Of a stretch of 64,000 bases of DNA, positions 1-8,213 are shown one piece after another. The notes beneath the pieces were generated by a model that saw only the letters and a list, made by a program, of their open reading frames with translations, was not told the origin of the DNA and made no database searches. The DNA is from Bog-756 sp963813525. GTDB taxonomy: Bacteria; Actinomycetota; Acidimicrobiia; Acidimicrobiales; RAAP-2. Each line of letters opens with the position of its first letter. Within the stretch, counting starts at the first letter, position 1. The position numbers and the translations under genes were made by a program. The DNA is taken from contig CAWEZI010000005.1 in the NCBI GenBank assembly GCA_963813525.1, forward strand, positions 2,232,001-2,296,000, given 5' to 3'.

Positions 1-65
1 TTCCTCGGTGGTGATCCCGTAGTCGAAGGCCCGGCGTCGCCGGTTCTCAGCCCTTTGTCGGTCAT
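1..65 (-). CDS. 5' end of an unidentified minus-strand gene (partial)
   Basis: Only the first 21 codons are in the window (ATG at 63-65, reading leftward and running off the edge). The support is an exact AAGGAG ribosome-binding sequence ending five bases before the ATG and an open frame to the edge. The visible peptide begins MTDKGLRTGD and is rich in Thr, Gly and Pro, with no recognisable motif. It is divergent from the GT2 gene at 183. The product cannot be assigned. Confidence 0.45.
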   Translation of the reverse strand, partial: MTDKGLRTGDAGPSTTGSPPR

Positions 66-182
66 GGGAACTCCTTGCGCGGACTCGGCATCCTGAAGCC
101 GCCAATGCCGCCGGGCTAACCTTCACCCGGCATCTGACGGCGACGCAGACCCAGAATCGCAAAAGGAAGGTTTCCCCAACCC

Positions 183-905
183 ATGCCAGAGCACCACCTC
201 GAGCCCAAGGACTACAAGACCCTGTCAGTCATTGTGCCCGTGTACAACGAGCGCTCGACGGTGGCGGAGATCATCCGGCGCATTCTGGCCGTTGACGTGC
301 CTCTGGTGGTCGATCTCGTCGTTGTCGACGATGCATCGACCGACGGCACCGACAAAGTGCTCCAAACCCTGATGAACTCGTCCGTGCGTGTCGTCACCCA
401 CCAGAAGAACATGGGAAAAGGTGCCGCCATCCGGACTGCGCTCGAGCATGTCCATGGAGACCTCATCGTCATTCAGGACGCTGACCTCGAGTACGATCCC
501 GACGACTGGCCCCGGTTGCTCGATCCGATCCTCAAGCACAAGGCGGCGGTGGTCTACGGAAGCCGATTCAGCGGTGAGCGCAAGAACATGCTGGTGCTGC
601 ATTGGATCGGCAACCGGTTCTTGTCCCTGGTGACCAACGTGCTCTACTCCACGACGCTGTCCGACATGGAGACCTGCTACAAACTGTTTGACCGCCGGGT
701 CCTGGACAACATGGTATTGCTGTCGAACCGCTTCGATTTCGAGCCGGAAATTACTGCCAAAGTCTTGCGACGCGGCTATCGCATATACGAGGTACCGATC
801 TCCTACGCCGGCCGGGAGCCCGATGAGGGGAAGAAGATCACCTGGCGAGATGGGTTCGGAGCGCTCAGGGCCCTGGTCAAGTATCGCTTCAGCACGAAGT
901 ACTGA
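183..905 (+). CDS. Family 2 glycosyltransferase, dolichyl/polyprenyl-phosphate hexose synthase-like
   Basis: A 240-residue GT-A glycosyltransferase. The N-terminus carries VPVYNERSTV and VVDDASTDGT (nucleotide-binding part of GT2), followed by the metal-binding QDADLEYDP motif near residue 100 and a GSRF motif near residue 127. This arrangement is typical of soluble polyprenyl-phosphate mannose/glucose synthases, which load a sugar onto a lipid carrier at the inner membrane face for later use by GT-C enzymes. No membrane segment follows the catalytic domain. The start is supported by an AAGGAAGG ribosome-binding sequence about 11 bases upstream. Its product could feed the GT-C enzyme at 18061-19860, but that link is inference. 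The sugar specificity cannot be read from the sequence. Confidence 0.88.
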   Translation: MPEHHLEPKDYKTLSVIVPVYNERSTVAEIIRRILAVDVPLVVDLVVVDDASTDGTDKVLQTLMNSSVRVVTHQKNMGKGAAIRTALEHVHGDLIVIQDADLEYDPDDWPRLLDPILKHKAAVVYGSRFSGERKNMLVLHWIGNRFLSLVTNVLYSTTLSDMETCYKLFDRRVLDNMVLLSNRFDFEPEITAKVLRRGYRIYEVPISYAGREPDEGKKITWRDGFGALRALVKYRFSTKY

Positions 906-1046
906 TCATTGGTCGTGACGAGAGTGGACGATGGCACTCGGTTGCAGGGCGAGCCGGACTCTCCGGTGCCACCGACCATCCCGCACTCTGCGACCTCAAG
1001 ACGACCACTGGTGCCCGCTTGGTTTCCCCTGCGTCCTCCGACCAGG

Positions 1047-2033
1047 ATGTCGGCGGCCATCAGGCGGATTCGCCAGCGCACCCCGCCTCTTGCCGGGCCG
1101 GCAGACGTTCGGTGGTGTTACCGATTGCTGCTCGGTCGCGAAGCGGAAACCCATGGCCGTCGTGGCTACGTCGATCTGGTCACCGATAATGCGGTATCCC
1201 GGGACGAGCTGGTCTCCTTCTTCGTGTCTTCATCGGAGTTTCGCGATCGGCTGTCGGAAAAGTTCGGTTTCACCGATGGCATTCCCATGGCCACGTCGAT
1301 CGGCGATCTGACCATCTACGTCGACTCGGACGACACAGCCATCGGGTCCTTTCTCCGGAAGAATGGTTACTACGAACCTGAGGTGACGGCAGCGGTACGG
1401 AGGTACTTGAAGAATGGAGAGTGCTTCGTCGATTGCGGCGCGTCCTTCGGGTACTTCTCTGTGCTGGCCGGAAGCATCGTCGGCGCCGAGGGCACCGTCA
1501 TCTCGTTCGAACCCGGACCACAGAACCAGTCGTTGTTGCTCCTCAATCTCACGGCCAACGGGATGGACGCCGCCGAGGTGTACCAGGTGGCGCTCAGCGA
1601 CGAGGTAGGGATCTGGCGGTATGGGAGGTCGGGCGCAAACGGGGCCATCTCCTCCTTCGACGGCGACCCGGCCCATCTGGGGGGATATGACCTGGTGCGG
1701 TCGACGACGCTCGATCGCCTGGTCGGTCACAGAAAGATCGACATGATGAAGGTTGATGTCGAAGGAGCCGAAGGTCGCGTCTTCCGTGGCGCGGAAGATA
1801 CCTTGAAGCGTTGGGCGCCCACCCTCGTGTTCGAGTTCTCCCCGCCGTCCCTCGCCGTCACATCCGGTATGGACGGCGAGGAACTGCTTCGGTACCTCCA
1901 TGGGCTGGGTTACTCAGTCGATATTGTGGGGCCCGATCTCGACGTCCCTCGACCCAGGTCGGGGACGGAGATCATTTCTATCTTCGACGATTCACCGGGC
2001 GATCACGTCGACCTGATTGCCTGGAGTCGGTAA
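1047..2033 (+). CDS. FkbM-family methyltransferase with N-terminal DUF4214-like domain
   Basis: SAM-dependent methyltransferase of the FkbM type, which usually O-methylates sugars or polyketides. The core starts with FVDCGASFGYFS (SAM-binding glycine loop), followed by FEPGPQN and the FkbM-typical block MMKVDVEGAEGRVF. The first about 60 residues contain a CYRLLLGREAE...SSEFRDR pattern resembling the DUF4214 domain found on glycan-modifying proteins. The ATG at 1047 is chosen because it precedes this domain directly. The frame stays open back to a TTG at 909, four bases after the GT2 stop, so a 46-residue longer form is possible; no ribosome-binding site decides it. It probably forms an operon with the GT2 gene and acts in surface-glycan decoration. 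Confidence 0.8.
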   Translation: MSAAIRRIRQRTPPLAGPADVRWCYRLLLGREAETHGRRGYVDLVTDNAVSRDELVSFFVSSSEFRDRLSEKFGFTDGIPMATSIGDLTIYVDSDDTAIGSFLRKNGYYEPEVTAAVRRYLKNGECFVDCGASFGYFSVLAGSIVGAEGTVISFEPGPQNQSLLLLNLTANGMDAAEVYQVALSDEVGIWRYGRSGANGAISSFDGDPAHLGGYDLVRSTTLDRLVGHRKIDMMKVDVEGAEGRVFRGAEDTLKRWAPTLVFEFSPPSLAVTSGMDGEELLRYLHGLGYSVDIVGPDLDVPRPRSGTEIISIFDDSPGDHVDLIAWSR

Positions 2034-2052
2034 CGGACGCCAAAGGGACTCT

Positions 2053-2085
2053 GCTGCGCTCGACCTGTTGAGGGAGGAGCGCAGC
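2053..2085. terminator. Hairpin between convergent genes, likely bidirectional terminator
   Basis: A perfect 9-bp inverted repeat, GCTGCGCTC at 2053-2061 and GAGCGCAGC at 2077-2085, with a 15-base loop lies between the convergent stops at 2033 and 2103. There is no T-tract, which is common for terminators in GC-rich actinobacteria. Confidence 0.55.
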
Positions 2086-2102
2086 GATGGTCCACGCTCC
2101 GA

Positions 2103-3086
2103 TCAGAGTGGCTTCCGGGCGAGCAGCGCCAGCAGATAGCATTCGTCGGCCTTGTAGAAGACGCCGTAATTACGGGCCAGAGCCTGGATATCGAACTCAT
2201 TTCGAGAAGCGGAAGGGCCGCCCCAGTTCAAGCCGCGTTCGGTGAGGACGGCGAATCCTGCACCGGTCACCTTGGCCCGCAACTGGTCCAGGGTGTACTC
2301 GACCTTGTGATCGGGGTCGATGAACGAATCCTGCTGAAGCCGGCAGAGTCGTCCGTTGGGAGTGTCGATGGCCAGGTATCCACCGGGCCTGAGGACACGC
2401 AACGCCTCCCTCAAGACGATGTCGCCGTCCGATTCGGTCACGTGCTCGATCGACTGACCGCTATAGATCAGGTCGACGGACCCATCGTCGGCGAACGACA
2501 GATCAGCCATCGACCGGTATTCGTAACGAACCTTTCCACGGTCGGTATCCGAGGACCCGAACCGTTCGGCGTGGTAGAGCGGATGGCGGTCGTCGGGCGG
2601 GAGATCGACCACCACCAGCTCCTCGAAGTCGTAGGGATACCCGAGGACCACCAGGGCGCCCCACGGATCCGAGGTGTGCCCACCCCCCAGGTCGACGATG
2701 TGGCGAGCGGGTGGCAGTCCTACGATGAACTCACAGCGACTGGCGTGCAGTGAGCTGTGCAGACTGGCCGGGCCTACTTCCACGGTCGTGCGGAACTCAC
2801 TCGAACATCGGATCCGGTCCAGTACGTCCGAACGGGACAGAGTTCCTGCGGCTACCGCCCCAGCCTGCTCGGTCCATGCCGGTTCATCCGGCTCCCGCCG
2901 AAGCAAGACGTTGTAGGCCATCCGAACGCCCTGGCGCGGAGGAAGCTGCCCATAGGAGAGACCGGCCAGCCTCGTAGCTTCGCGGCGGACCTTTCGATCG
3001 ATTCGCTTCAACTGCGAGGGGATCCTGGCCAGTCCACCGCCGGTCACATGGCTCCTGTCGTCCGTCGATCGGCTCTGGTCGCTCAC
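2103..3086 (-). CDS. Class I SAM-dependent methyltransferase with N-terminal DUF4214-like domain
   Basis: A 327-residue protein. Residues about 50-105 carry MAYNVLLRREPDE...CSSEFRTT, the same DUF4214-like signature as in the upstream FkbM protein. The C-terminal part is a Rossmann methyltransferase: HIVDLGGGHTSDP (SAM loop), DGSVDLIYSGQSIEHV (motif around the strand 4 acid) and EALRVLRPGGYLAIDTPNG, as in methyltransferase-11-type enzymes. It is likely to act on a sugar or glycolipid of the neighbouring polysaccharide pathway; the exact substrate is unknown. The start codon is GTG. The gene is divergent from the repeat protein at 3331, and a TATAGG-like -10 element lies on the minus strand near 3121-3128. 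Confidence 0.8.
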   Translation of the reverse strand: MSDQSRSTDDRSHVTGGGLARIPSQLKRIDRKVRREATRLAGLSYGQLPPRQGVRMAYNVLLRREPDEPAWTEQAGAVAAGTLSRSDVLDRIRCSSEFRTTVEVGPASLHSSLHASRCEFIVGLPPARHIVDLGGGHTSDPWGALVVLGYPYDFEELVVVDLPPDDRHPLYHAERFGSSDTDRGKVRYEYRSMADLSFADDGSVDLIYSGQSIEHVTESDGDIVLREALRVLRPGGYLAIDTPNGRLCRLQQDSFIDPDHKVEYTLDQLRAKVTGAGFAVLTERGLNWGGPSASRNEFDIQALARNYGVFYKADECYLLALLARKPL

Positions 3087-3330
3087 ACCGTCTCCGTTCC
3101 CCGTCGCTTCGGGCCCGGTGAGCCTATAACGATTCGTCGGCGATCAGATCAAACGTCGACGACAGGAGTGGGCATGCAACTCTCGTCCGGCACGGCTGCG
3201 CCCGGCCCGGCACTTCGCCGCAAAAGACCTGCTAGAAGGGCACGTCAGATTGAGAGCCCGACCTCTGGGTTGTTGTTCGGGTGTGACAGACTTGGCCGGT
3301 AATCGTCCCTGTGGAGCAAAGGACGGAGTC

Positions 3331-4278
3331 GTGGTGAATCTTGGAAACGAGCGGATCTGGCACCGAGGGGCACGGTGCACCGTCGGCGTTGTTGTTGCCG
3401 TTCTCATGGGGGCCTGGTTGGCCTCGCCTACCGTTGCCGCATCACCCCCGTCGAGTGCCAAGCTCCAGCCAAAGGCCGAGGTAGCAGCTCAAGTCACGAC
3501 CGCTACCGGATACGACATGGTGGCCGCCGACGGAGGCGTCTTCGTGTTCGGCGGAAAGTTCTTCGGTTCGCTGCCAGGGCTGGGCGTCCACGTCAGCGAC
3601 ATCGTGGGAATCGTCGCCTCTTCTGATCTCAAGGGCTATTACCTGGTCGGAGCGGACGGCGGTGTGTTCAGTTTTGGGGATACCCAGTTCGAGGGGTCGC
3701 TGCCCGGTCTCGGTGTCCACGTGCACAACATTGTGGGCATCGTCCCCACGTCCGATGATCGGGGTTATTTCCTGGTGGGTTCCGATGGGGGGGTGTTTGC
3801 CTTTGGCGACGCATCGTACGAAGGTTCTATGCCCGGCCTTGGCAAGCGGGTGAACGACGTATCAGCTATCGCCTCGACCCCGTCCAACGCGGGCTATTGG
3901 GTCGTCGAGAGGGATGGGGCCGTTACCAACTTCGGTAACGCACCGAACGTCACCGATGGTTTGCCGCTCGTCGACTTCAACGACTCCCCGGCGTACATCG
4001 ACATCGCCTCGACGGACGATGGGCGGGGCTACTGGGTTCTCGACTCCTTCGGAGAGGTGTGGGCCTTTGGCGATGCCCTGTTTCTCGGGGAGGTGCCGAC
4101 GGTGCACGGCGGTAAACCCGTGTCGCTCATCCCCGCTCCTGCGGCTGACAATCAGGGTTACTGGATCATCGGATCGGATGGCGGTGTGTACGCATTCGCG
4201 GAGGCACCGTTCTTCGGCTCACTGCCCGGACTGGGTGTTGTTCCCAACCTGCCGGTGGTGGGAGCCGCACCGACCTGA
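3331..4278 (+). CDS. Secreted protein made of six 42-residue 'GYxLVGSDGG' repeats
   Basis: The predicted start is GTG 3331 (or GTG 3334), preceded by AAAGGACGG. This gives a clear signal peptide: basic NERIWHRGARC, a hydrophobic stretch to LMGAWLASP, and cleavage near PTVAA. The mature part is almost entirely six repeats of about 42 residues, each with a GY(W/Y/F)-hydrophobic-x-DGG core and an F-G-D/N-A element. Repeats 4 and 5 are the most divergent (ERDGAVTNFG, DSFGEVWAFG). The chain ends with PVVGAAPT, the strand that begins a repeat in the paralogs, so the first and last units could complete each other as in a closed propeller. It is the shortest of four paralogs and has no extra domain. 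The function is unknown; a cell-surface role is inferred from export and location. Confidence 0.82.
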   Translation: MVNLGNERIWHRGARCTVGVVVAVLMGAWLASPTVAASPPSSAKLQPKAEVAAQVTTATGYDMVAADGGVFVFGGKFFGSLPGLGVHVSDIVGIVASSDLKGYYLVGADGGVFSFGDTQFEGSLPGLGVHVHNIVGIVPTSDDRGYFLVGSDGGVFAFGDASYEGSMPGLGKRVNDVSAIASTPSNAGYWVVERDGAVTNFGNAPNVTDGLPLVDFNDSPAYIDIASTDDGRGYWVLDSFGEVWAFGDALFLGEVPTVHGGKPVSLIPAPAADNQGYWIIGSDGGVYAFAEAPFFGSLPGLGVVPNLPVVGAAPT

Positions 4279-4305
4279 GCCGACACCTGACGGCGACGCT
4301 ACCCA

Positions 4306-4324
4306 GCAGGTAGGTAGAACCTGC
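4306..4324 (+). terminator. Small hairpin after the six-repeat gene
   Basis: GCAGGT at 4306-4311 pairs with ACCTGC at 4319-4324 around a 7-base loop, 28 bases after the stop at 4278 and before the convergent stop at 4353. It has no T-tract. It is weak but suitably placed. Confidence 0.3.
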
Positions 4325-4352
4325 GCAGCAGGTATTCGAACCCGCCCTGCGC

Positions 4353-6695
4353 TCAAAAACCGGCGGCTCCGACAATCGGCCCGTTCAGACGGGTGTTGCC
4401 CATCGAGCCGTAGAAGGGCGCATTTCCAAAGGAAAAGATTCCCCCGTCGGCTGCCACCAACCGATAGCCGGACCCGTTCGAGGTGGGGGCGATTCCGGTC
4501 ACCGGCGCCTCCAGATAGTGACCGCCCATGGAGCCGTAGAAGGGGGCGTTGAAGGCAAACACACCCCCGTCCGACGCCACCAGCCAGTAGCCACCTGTGG
4601 CCACGTCGACGGCTGTGCCCACGATGGGCGACGCCAGGGAGCGACCGCCCATGGAGCCGAAGTACTGAGCGTCGCCAAAGGTGAAGACCGATCCGTCCGA
4701 GGAGACCAACCGATAACCGTTGCCGTCGGCCGTCACCGCCATTCCTATGACCGGTGCCTGTTTTTGGCCGCCCCTCGATCCTTTGAAGGCCGCGTCCCCG
4801 AAGGCGAAGACCCCTCCATCCGATGCCACCAGCCAATAGCCTTTGCCGTCAGGGGTGGCGGCCATCCCCACGATGGGCTTGTTGAGCCGGATCCCACCCA
4901 TCGATCCGTAGAACCTTGCGGCCCCGAAGGCGAACACCCCTCCATCCGATGCCACCAGCCAATAGCCTCCCGTGTTGGCGTCGAGGGCCATACCGACCAC
5001 CGGTTCGTTGAGGCGGATACCCCCCATCGAGCCGCAGAAGGGAGCTCCGAAAGCGAAGATCCCTCCGTCCGAAGCGGCAAGACGGTAGCCACTGAAGGCG
5101 GCTGAGGGAATGGTGCAGGCCGGAACAGACCCGGGAGCTGGGGTGCCCCCCGCATTCCCGGTGAGTTGCGGATCGTGGTGAAACTCGGGCCACGAACCGC
5201 TGCCGACGGCCAGAGCACCATTCGAACCGGGGATCTCGTAGTGCTCCACCTGCCCGAAGCACTGCGAGGTGGGACAGCCGTAGCCGGCGACGGTGATCCC
5301 GATGGTGCCGTTCGGGTCATCGGTGACCAGTGGCGAATTCTGTACGCCGAGCACTCCATTTTGCGGATCGGCCGTCCCGTTGAGGACCGCCACCTGTTGA
5401 TGCGACCGACCGTCGAAGATGTCGACCCCCAGGGTTGTCGGCACCAGAATGTCTTGATAGCCGTCGCCGGTGAGGTCGGCGGTGGTGACCGAGCCTATGA
5501 CCGCTCCTGTGGCCGGGGCGTGCCAGAGCGGTGCCCCGGTAGCACCGTCCAGTACCCAGACGCTTCCGCCGCCCGACGGGGTCGCCGTCCCCTCCACAAC
5601 GTCCATTGACCCGTCCCCAGCCACATCCGCCAACGCCGGGCTGCTGAAGGTGGAGCCATCGAGCCCGGTGGACCATTGGAGGCCACAATTGGAATTGAAG
5701 GCCATCACCTTGTCGGTGTCGGAGGCTCCGGCAAAGTACGAACCTGTTCCCAGGACGATGCCGGTACGGCCGCCGCCCAAGAAGCCACCGACGGCCGGCG
5801 ATGAATCCATCGTCTGGTTGGTGTCGTAATGACAGATCAGCCCGCCCTGACCGTTCAAGATGCGAAGGTGACCGCCCTGCGGGTAAATCTGCCCGTCGGC
5901 GAACCCTGCCGTCTGGTCACTGCCCTCGACGATCTCGGTCCGGCCCGTACCGTAGAGGTCGGCCAGGGCGGCGGTGGAGAACACGCTGTCAGAGGTGAAG
6001 AACGGCCAGCCGGGCAGGGTCGCCCCGTTGTTTGCGTCGAGCGCGTATTCCTCCTCGTCCAGTGATCCGGCGACCACGCCGAGCCCTCGGCCGGCGAGCG
6101 GCCCGACGCTGAGCGATGCCTGCACTCCGTGGGCAACCTGGGCGTCGGTGCTCTGTTCCACGACCTCGCTGTGCCACAGCACGTTGCCGGCCGGAGCGAT
6201 GGCCTGATAGCCGCCTTGGCTGGGGTAATCGGCGTTTCCCGACCCGACGAACACCGAATCCAGACCGCCTGCCCCGATCACCGCCGCCGACGGAGTCGAG
6301 TCGACCGGCACATGGAGCGAGACCGGCCACCCCGGCACTTCGGTCCCGTTGGAGAGATGGAGGGCATAGACCCTGCCGGCCCGGTCTCCCACCACCACCG
6401 CAGGACCACCCCCGTCGAGAGTGGCGACAGTGGGGGAGGATTCGGCGATGGCCCCGCCGGCATCGCCGAGCGATCCCGTGGACCACTCCAGCTGCAGGTT
6501 CAGAGTGCCCGGTGCGGCGTTGGCGGTGGCGGCGTGGGCAGGGACCAGGCCGCCGAGGGCGGTTGGGGAGCCGAACACGGTCAGCCCCACGGCCAGCACC
6601 AGGCCGGCCGTCAGTCGAAGGCACAGCCTCGGACCTTTGGGACATCGATGATGGTCAAGTCGACGGTCAGCGTTCATGTTGACGTCCAGTTTCAT
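4353..6695 (-). CDS. Secreted FG-GAP/VCBS-like propeller protein with six C-terminal 'GYWLVASDGG' repeats
   Basis: A 780-residue exported protein. The start is secure: a perfect AGGAGG lies nine bases before the ATG, followed by a long signal peptide (basic MNADRRLDHHRCPK, hydrophobic LTAGLVLAVGLTVF, cleavage near AHAA). Residues about 65-510 contain repeated units such as SPTVATLDGGG, VVVGDRAGRVYAL, SPALADVAGDGS and TTADLTGDGYQDILVP, typical of FG-GAP/VCBS beta-propeller repeats and their calcium-loop-like DxxGDG motifs. Residues about 525-780 hold exactly six 42-residue repeats. It is a close architectural twin of the protein at 20091-22391, but on the opposite strand. The likely location is the cell surface or medium; binding to polysaccharide or wall is inference. 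No catalytic motif is visible. Confidence 0.85.
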   Translation of the reverse strand: MKLDVNMNADRRLDHHRCPKGPRLCLRLTAGLVLAVGLTVFGSPTALGGLVPAHAATANAAPGTLNLQLEWSTGSLGDAGGAIAESSPTVATLDGGGPAVVVGDRAGRVYALHLSNGTEVPGWPVSLHVPVDSTPSAAVIGAGGLDSVFVGSGNADYPSQGGYQAIAPAGNVLWHSEVVEQSTDAQVAHGVQASLSVGPLAGRGLGVVAGSLDEEEYALDANNGATLPGWPFFTSDSVFSTAALADLYGTGRTEIVEGSDQTAGFADGQIYPQGGHLRILNGQGGLICHYDTNQTMDSSPAVGGFLGGGRTGIVLGTGSYFAGASDTDKVMAFNSNCGLQWSTGLDGSTFSSPALADVAGDGSMDVVEGTATPSGGGSVWVLDGATGAPLWHAPATGAVIGSVTTADLTGDGYQDILVPTTLGVDIFDGRSHQQVAVLNGTADPQNGVLGVQNSPLVTDDPNGTIGITVAGYGCPTSQCFGQVEHYEIPGSNGALAVGSGSWPEFHHDPQLTGNAGGTPAPGSVPACTIPSAAFSGYRLAASDGGIFAFGAPFCGSMGGIRLNEPVVGMALDANTGGYWLVASDGGVFAFGAARFYGSMGGIRLNKPIVGMAATPDGKGYWLVASDGGVFAFGDAAFKGSRGGQKQAPVIGMAVTADGNGYRLVSSDGSVFTFGDAQYFGSMGGRSLASPIVGTAVDVATGGYWLVASDGGVFAFNAPFYGSMGGHYLEAPVTGIAPTSNGSGYRLVAADGGIFSFGNAPFYGSMGNTRLNGPIVGAAGF

Positions 6696-6860
6696 AGCAT
6701 CGATCCTCCTGCTATGTACTTCGGGTCAGTCCCTGGAAATATCGACGCCGCCGATGGCCTGGAGCACACCATGTCCGCTGGTCAGGATGGTTGTCGCGTG
6801 GCGAACTGTAGCCCCCACCTGGCCGTGGGCGAGCCCGGTCGGGGAGCCCGACGAGAGTGG

Positions 6861-6899
6861 GGCGAGAGAGTGCGGCGAGAGAGTAGGGCGAGAGAGTGC
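6861..6899. repeat. Three tandem 13-bp units adjoining the tRNA-Leu 3' end
   Basis: Units GGCGAGAGAGTGC (6861-6873), GGCGAGAGAGTAG (6874-6886) and GGCGAGAGAGTGC (6887-6899) lie head to tail, with a degenerate half-unit before them. The unit resembles the tRNA 3' acceptor sequence as read on this strand (GGCGAGAG at 6901-6908), so the array probably arose by slippage or duplication of the tRNA end. Confidence 0.7.
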
Positions 6900-6978
6900 G
6901 GGCGAGAGGATTCGAACCTCCATCCCCGAAGGGACCGGGACCTAAACCCGGCGCGTCTGCCAGTTCCGCCACGCCCGC
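6897..6978 (-). tRNA. tRNA-Leu, anticodon UAG
   Basis: The minus strand begins GCGGGCG and ends CGCCCGC, giving a perfect 7-bp acceptor stem with discriminator A (position 6897). The anticodon loop reads TTTAGGT between CCGGG and CCCGG, so the anticodon is UAG (Leu, CUA codons). The long variable arm expected of a class II tRNA is present (GTCCCTTCGGGGAT region), and the T-loop GTTCGAATC is intact. CCA is not encoded. A TAGGCT -10 element on the minus strand (6988-6993) lies nine bases upstream. Confidence 0.96.
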
Positions 6979-6987
6979 GTGAGGATC

Positions 6988-6993
6988 AGCCTA
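6988..6993 (-). promoter_or_regulatory. -10 element of the tRNA-Leu gene
   Basis: Read on the minus strand this is TAGGCT, nine bases before the first base of the tRNA, the expected distance for a transcript starting at or just before the tRNA. No convincing -35 is visible. Confidence 0.5.
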
Positions 6994-7070
6994 CCGACGC
7001 CCACGGTCCGGCTCCTGGACCGGCGGACGCCGACCACCGGATGCTCACGGGACCGAGCCGGGGGCCTGGC

Positions 7071-7076
7071 TATAGT
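7071..7076 (+). promoter_or_regulatory. TATAGT -10 element for a leaderless GTG start
   Basis: TATAGT ends six bases before GTG 7083, so the transcription start would coincide with the start codon. This sets the start of the methyltransferase gene even though the frame stays open far upstream. Confidence 0.65.
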
Positions 7077-7082
7077 CACGCT

Positions 7083-8213
7083 GTGCCGCCAGCGCAGTCG
7101 CCCTCGCCCTCGGTGGCTCCCCTCGAGCCGAACCCCGTCCCCGACACCGCCGGGCCCGACCCGAACGACCGGGCCCGCTACATGGACCAGGTGATGGCCG
7201 AAATCGACGCCGAGGTCAAGCGGCGACGCGCTTCGGGTGATCTTCCCGCCGGTCTCGAACGGGAGCTCGATGAGCTCTTCCTCGAATTCTCACCGGTGGG
7301 GCTCCAGGGCAAGGCGCGATTGCGGGAGACCCTGGCCCTGGTCGACGGGTCCGCCTACGTCGACACAGCCGTGCCGGTTGCGTCGCAAAAGGCGGTGGGG
7401 AGCACCGTCAAACGTCTCATTGCCAAGACGATCGGCTGGTACGTCGGCTTCATCGTCCATCAGATCGTCAAGTTCGCCTGGTCGGTGTCCCGGATGTTCC
7501 ATGTGGTGGTCGACCACATCGAGGATCTCGAAGCCGCTGTCGACACCCAGCGCACCCCCGAGCTCCCCGACAGCGCCGTGCCGGCCACCGATCCGGGCTC
7601 GAGCTGGTGGTCGGCTGAGGCGGTGGCGGCCCTGGTGGGCGTCGAGGGCCGGGTCCTGCACGTCGAGTGTGGCAACGGCTCGTTGGTGGACGCACTGCTG
7701 AGCGCCGGCGTCGACGCCTACGGGGTGGAACCCGACGAGCGGGCCATCGAATCGGCGGTGGAGAGGGGCCTCGACGTCCGGTCGGAGTCGATGCTCGGCC
7801 ATCTGGAGGTGGTGGCTGACGAGGCACTCGCCGGCCTGGTGCTGAGTGGCTCGGTCCAGTGGCTTCACCCCAACCAGAGGAGCCGCCTGGTCGACCTCAT
7901 CGGCTCGCGCCTGGCTGTCGACGGCGTTCTGGTCATCCATTCGTCCACGCCCGAGTCGTGGCTGGCCGGTGGTTCGCCGCTGGTGAGCGATCTGGCCCCC
8001 GGTCGTCCCCTCCACGCCGAAACCTGGGGCCACCTGCTGGCCCCGAGAGGATTCGGACCAGCCACCGTGTGCACCGGCGGCGAGGACCGTCGGCTGGACA
8101 AGGTGACATCCAAGGGCGCCGATGCCGCCGCCATCAATGCGGCCATCGACGCGGTCAACGCTTCACTGCTCGGTCCTACCGAGTACCTCCTCGTCACCGT
8201 TCGGGAGCGGTGA
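7083..8213 (+). CDS. Class I methyltransferase-like protein, first gene of the GT4 glycan operon
   Basis: About 376 residues from the leaderless GTG at 7083. The N-terminal 130 residues are charged and helical (MDQVMAEIDAEVKRRRASG, ELDELFLEFSP), then a methyltransferase-like Rossmann domain follows: GRVLHVECGNGSLVDALL (SAM loop), GVEPDERAIESA (acidic ribose-binding position) and HLEVVADEALAGLVLSG. The domain resembles methyltransferases found with O-antigen and capsule glycosyltransferases. Its stop overlaps the next gene's start by four bases (GTGA), so it is translationally coupled to the GT4 at 8210. The gene at 10545 is a paralog with a similar layout. It may act as a glycan methyltransferase or a chain terminator; catalytic activity is not proven by the motifs. 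Confidence 0.75.
   Translation: MPPAQSPSPSVAPLEPNPVPDTAGPDPNDRARYMDQVMAEIDAEVKRRRASGDLPAGLERELDELFLEFSPVGLQGKARLRETLALVDGSAYVDTAVPVASQKAVGSTVKRLIAKTIGWYVGFIVHQIVKFAWSVSRMFHVVVDHIEDLEAAVDTQRTPELPDSAVPATDPGSSWWSAEAVAALVGVEGRVLHVECGNGSLVDALLSAGVDAYGVEPDERAIESAVERGLDVRSESMLGHLEVVADEALAGLVLSGSVQWLHPNQRSRLVDLIGSRLAVDGVLVIHSSTPESWLAGGSPLVSDLAPGRPLHAETWGHLLAPRGFGPATVCTGGEDRRLDKVTSKGADAAAINAAIDAVNASLLGPTEYLLVTVRER

Noticed and set aside
4325..4352. tRNA-like T-loop (GGGTTCGAATACC on the minus strand) between two repeat-protein genes
   Set aside because: The flanking bases do not form an acceptor stem, and no anticodon or D arm can be placed within tRNA distance.
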